A stretch of DNA of 64,000 nucleotides from NCBI RefSeq assembly GCF_902498805.1, contig NZ_LR701576.1, forward strand, positions 124,001-188,000, given 5' to 3'. Positions within the stretch are counted from its first letter, which is position 1. Each line of letters begins with the position of its first letter. Below the pieces are notes generated by a model. It had not been told where the DNA came from and did no database searches. It was given only the letters and a program-made list of their open reading frames with translations. This document shows, piece by piece, positions 63,029-64,000 of the stretch. This stretch comes from Imperialibacter sp. EC-SDR9 (GTDB taxonomy: Bacteria > Bacteroidota > Bacteroidia > Cytophagales > Cyclobacteriaceae). A program made the translations under genes and the position numbers.

Positions 63029-63063
63029 TAACTGAACCAATACTTCGTTCAGTTAAAAGTATT
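63029..63063 (+). promoter_or_regulatory. Overlapping alternative hairpins upstream of the small exported protein
   Basis: TAACTGAAC (63029-63037) pairs with GTTCAGTTA (63047-63055). AATACTT inside its loop (63039-63045) pairs with AAGTATT (63057-63063). Both stems are perfect and lie 8-43 nt before the ATG at 63072. Confidence 0.45.
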
Positions 63064-63071
63064 AGCTAGCC

Positions 63072-63638
63072 ATGTCCAAACTATTTATCCCATTGCTTTT
63101 CCTGGCTGTTTCAGTCCAGGCACAGAAATATTCCACAGCCCTCGGCGTCCGGTTTGGCAATGAGCACTATGGCATCACGGCAAAGCAGAAGCTGTTTTCC
63201 AGAACGACGCTCGAAGGCATTTTTGCAGCTTACCCCAGCCAGTACAGCAGTACGCTCCTTATTGAACAACATTTTCCTTTGATTGGCAAAGGCTTCAATA
63301 TATACACCGGAGCCGGCGTGCATTTGGGAGAGCAAAAAGAACAGGGAAACTATTATGGCTACGACGCCATACTCGGCGCTGAAATGAAGCTACCCGGGCT
63401 ACCCATTGTGATTTCGGCCGACGTCAAGCCAGCCTTTGAAGTCAATCACTCCGACTGGTTCACTTTTTCGACAGGCCTTTCCGCTCATTACATCATTGCC
63501 AAAGACACCAAAAAGAAAAGGCAAAAAGCCAGGGAAAAGAGAAAGCGGAAAAAGGAACGGCAGAAGCGCAGAGAGGAAAAAGCTGAGTCGGACAACGGGT
63601 CAGGTCTCCTGAAGTTCGACCTTTTCAAAAAAGGCTGA
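63072..63638 (+). CDS. Small exported, probably outer-membrane protein with basic C-terminus
   Basis: A 188-residue protein. Signal peptide: residues 1-17 (LFIPLLFLAVSVQAQ). Residues 18-145 alternate polar and hydrophobic residues as in a short beta-barrel or beta-sandwich (YSTALGVRFGNEHYGITAKQ, GKGFNIYTGAGVHLGEQ, PIVISADVKPAFEV). The last 45 residues contain a dense Lys/Arg stretch (DTKKKRQKAREKRKRKKERQ), probably helical and able to touch acidic polymers or membrane. No family is recognised. It follows the M28 gene by 79 nt that contain alternative hairpins. Confidence 0.75.
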   Translation: MSKLFIPLLFLAVSVQAQKYSTALGVRFGNEHYGITAKQKLFSRTTLEGIFAAYPSQYSSTLLIEQHFPLIGKGFNIYTGAGVHLGEQKEQGNYYGYDAILGAEMKLPGLPIVISADVKPAFEVNHSDWFTFSTGLSAHYIIAKDTKKKRQKAREKRKRKKERQKRREEKAESDNGSGLLKFDLFKKG

Positions 63639-63642
63639 TTGC

Positions 63643-63993
63643 CTATTCTTTTTTCGCCGCTATCCCCTTGTACTTTATCATCATGTTGATCCAGATGCTT
63701 CTGGAAAAGCGGTAATTGAACGGCAACAGTCCCACAACTATCGTCACTATGGCCACCATCATCATGGTGAGTGTCACCTCGTCAACAATCAAAGCAAGGA
63801 TCACCCAAACAGCCACAAAAATAACCGAGTTGATGCCATAGCTAACGAACATCGCTCCGTAGTAGTAGCCAGGTTCCGGCTCAAACGACTGGTTGCATAT
63901 GGAGCACACCTTATACATATGAGTGAACTTCGAAAAACTGAAATGATTGCTCCCGGGAAACAAATCACCTTCATGGCACCGGGGACATTTCAT
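63643..63993 (-). CDS. DUF983 family membrane protein
   Basis: A 116-residue protein. A cytoplasmic zinc-ribbon-like start has CPRCHEGDLF and a second pair CSICNQSF, followed by EPGYYYGAMFVSYG and two transmembrane helices (about 52-72 and 78-96). Length, the four cysteines and the PGYYYGAM segment match DUF983, a widespread family of unknown function. Convergent with the small exported protein gene, 4 nt apart. The ATG is 7 nt from the window edge, so the upstream context is not visible. Confidence 0.9.
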   Translation of the reverse strand: MKCPRCHEGDLFPGSNHFSFSKFTHMYKVCSICNQSFEPEPGYYYGAMFVSYGINSVIFVAVWVILALIVDEVTLTMMMVAIVTIVVGLLPFNYRFSRSIWINMMIKYKGIAAKKE

Positions 63994-64000
63994 TTTGGTG

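Noticed and set aside
63520-63590. Lys/Arg-rich stretch as a possible frameshift artefact
   Set aside because: The frame continues normally to a hydrophobic ending and the stop, and the basic run is coherent as a helical tail.
1-64000. CRISPR array, prophage, complete insertion sequence or rRNA
   Set aside because: None was found: no regularly spaced direct repeats, no transposase or phage structural genes, and no rRNA-like sequence.

Overview
The window looks like the chromosome of a Bacteroidota bacterium, most likely a marine or soil Cytophagales member. The evidence is four secreted proteins with C-terminal type IX secretion (T9SS type A) sorting domains, Bacteroidota-type promoter elements (TAnnTTTG with an upstream TTTG), DUF4270 and SPYSYYG-type outer-membrane proteins, a LytS/LytTR two-component pair, and a ddl-PASTA gene pair. 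No rRNA, phage, complete insertion sequence or CRISPR array is visible. Annotation is by reading only; no homology search was run.

Layout. 1-9145: the tail of a NifU-like Fe-S scaffold gene, a secreted M43 metalloprotease, a duplicated (two-module) D-Ala ligase, a PASTA membrane protein, a T9SS cargo protein and a rhodanese. 9142-10986 (minus): HAD phosphatase and M50 site-2 protease. 11093-11169: tRNA with a CAT anticodon (probably Ile2), then about 0.7 kb of gene-free AT-rich DNA and a 3119-residue surface protein. 21348-29833 (minus): a drug-efflux cluster made of a TolC/RND/adaptor operon, an MFS pump and two CxxC-AraC regulators. 30194-34009: a DUF1080 protein and a quinoprotein-like dehydrogenase with a cytochrome c tail. 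34069-36550: ankyrin gene divergent from oxyR, a small membrane protein and a frameshifted beta-helix acyltransferase-like gene. 36680-44031 (minus): two envelope operons, DUF4270/kelch/barrel and receptor-like barrel/two Spy-like proteins. 44308-46154: LytS kinase and LytTR regulator. 46212-53677 (minus): RCC1/cadherin T9SS adhesin, PQQ dehydrogenase and a thioredoxin-fold protein. 53800-63993: GreA-like protein, ABCG-like transporter, lipoprotein, membrane protein, GH1 beta-glucosidase, VapBC-type toxin-antitoxin, M28 peptidase, a small exported protein and a DUF983 protein.

How the parts may work together. Three non-coding sites share the pattern STSGTTGA-N13-TTSGTTGAAWA, with repeats exactly 21 bp apart. 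They lie upstream of the LytS/LytTR genes and upstream of both neighbouring envelope operons, which predicts a local LytTR regulon controlling eight genes. The RND operon and the MFS gene share another motif, CATTTAAA-N8-ATTTATATA, at almost the same distance (55-56 nt) from their start codons, so the efflux cluster is probably co-regulated. The oxyR-ankyrin intergenic region holds a perfect half of the OxyR consensus, a good divergent promoter and an intrinsic terminator placed before the ankyrin start codon. That layout resembles enterobacterial oxyR-oxyS and predicts a small RNA or an attenuated leader. Other notable items are a Phe at the substrate-selecting omega-loop position of the second D-Ala ligase module, a decapitated 3' end of a second PQQ dehydrogenase gene, and an RCC1 propeller inserted into a cadherin domain.
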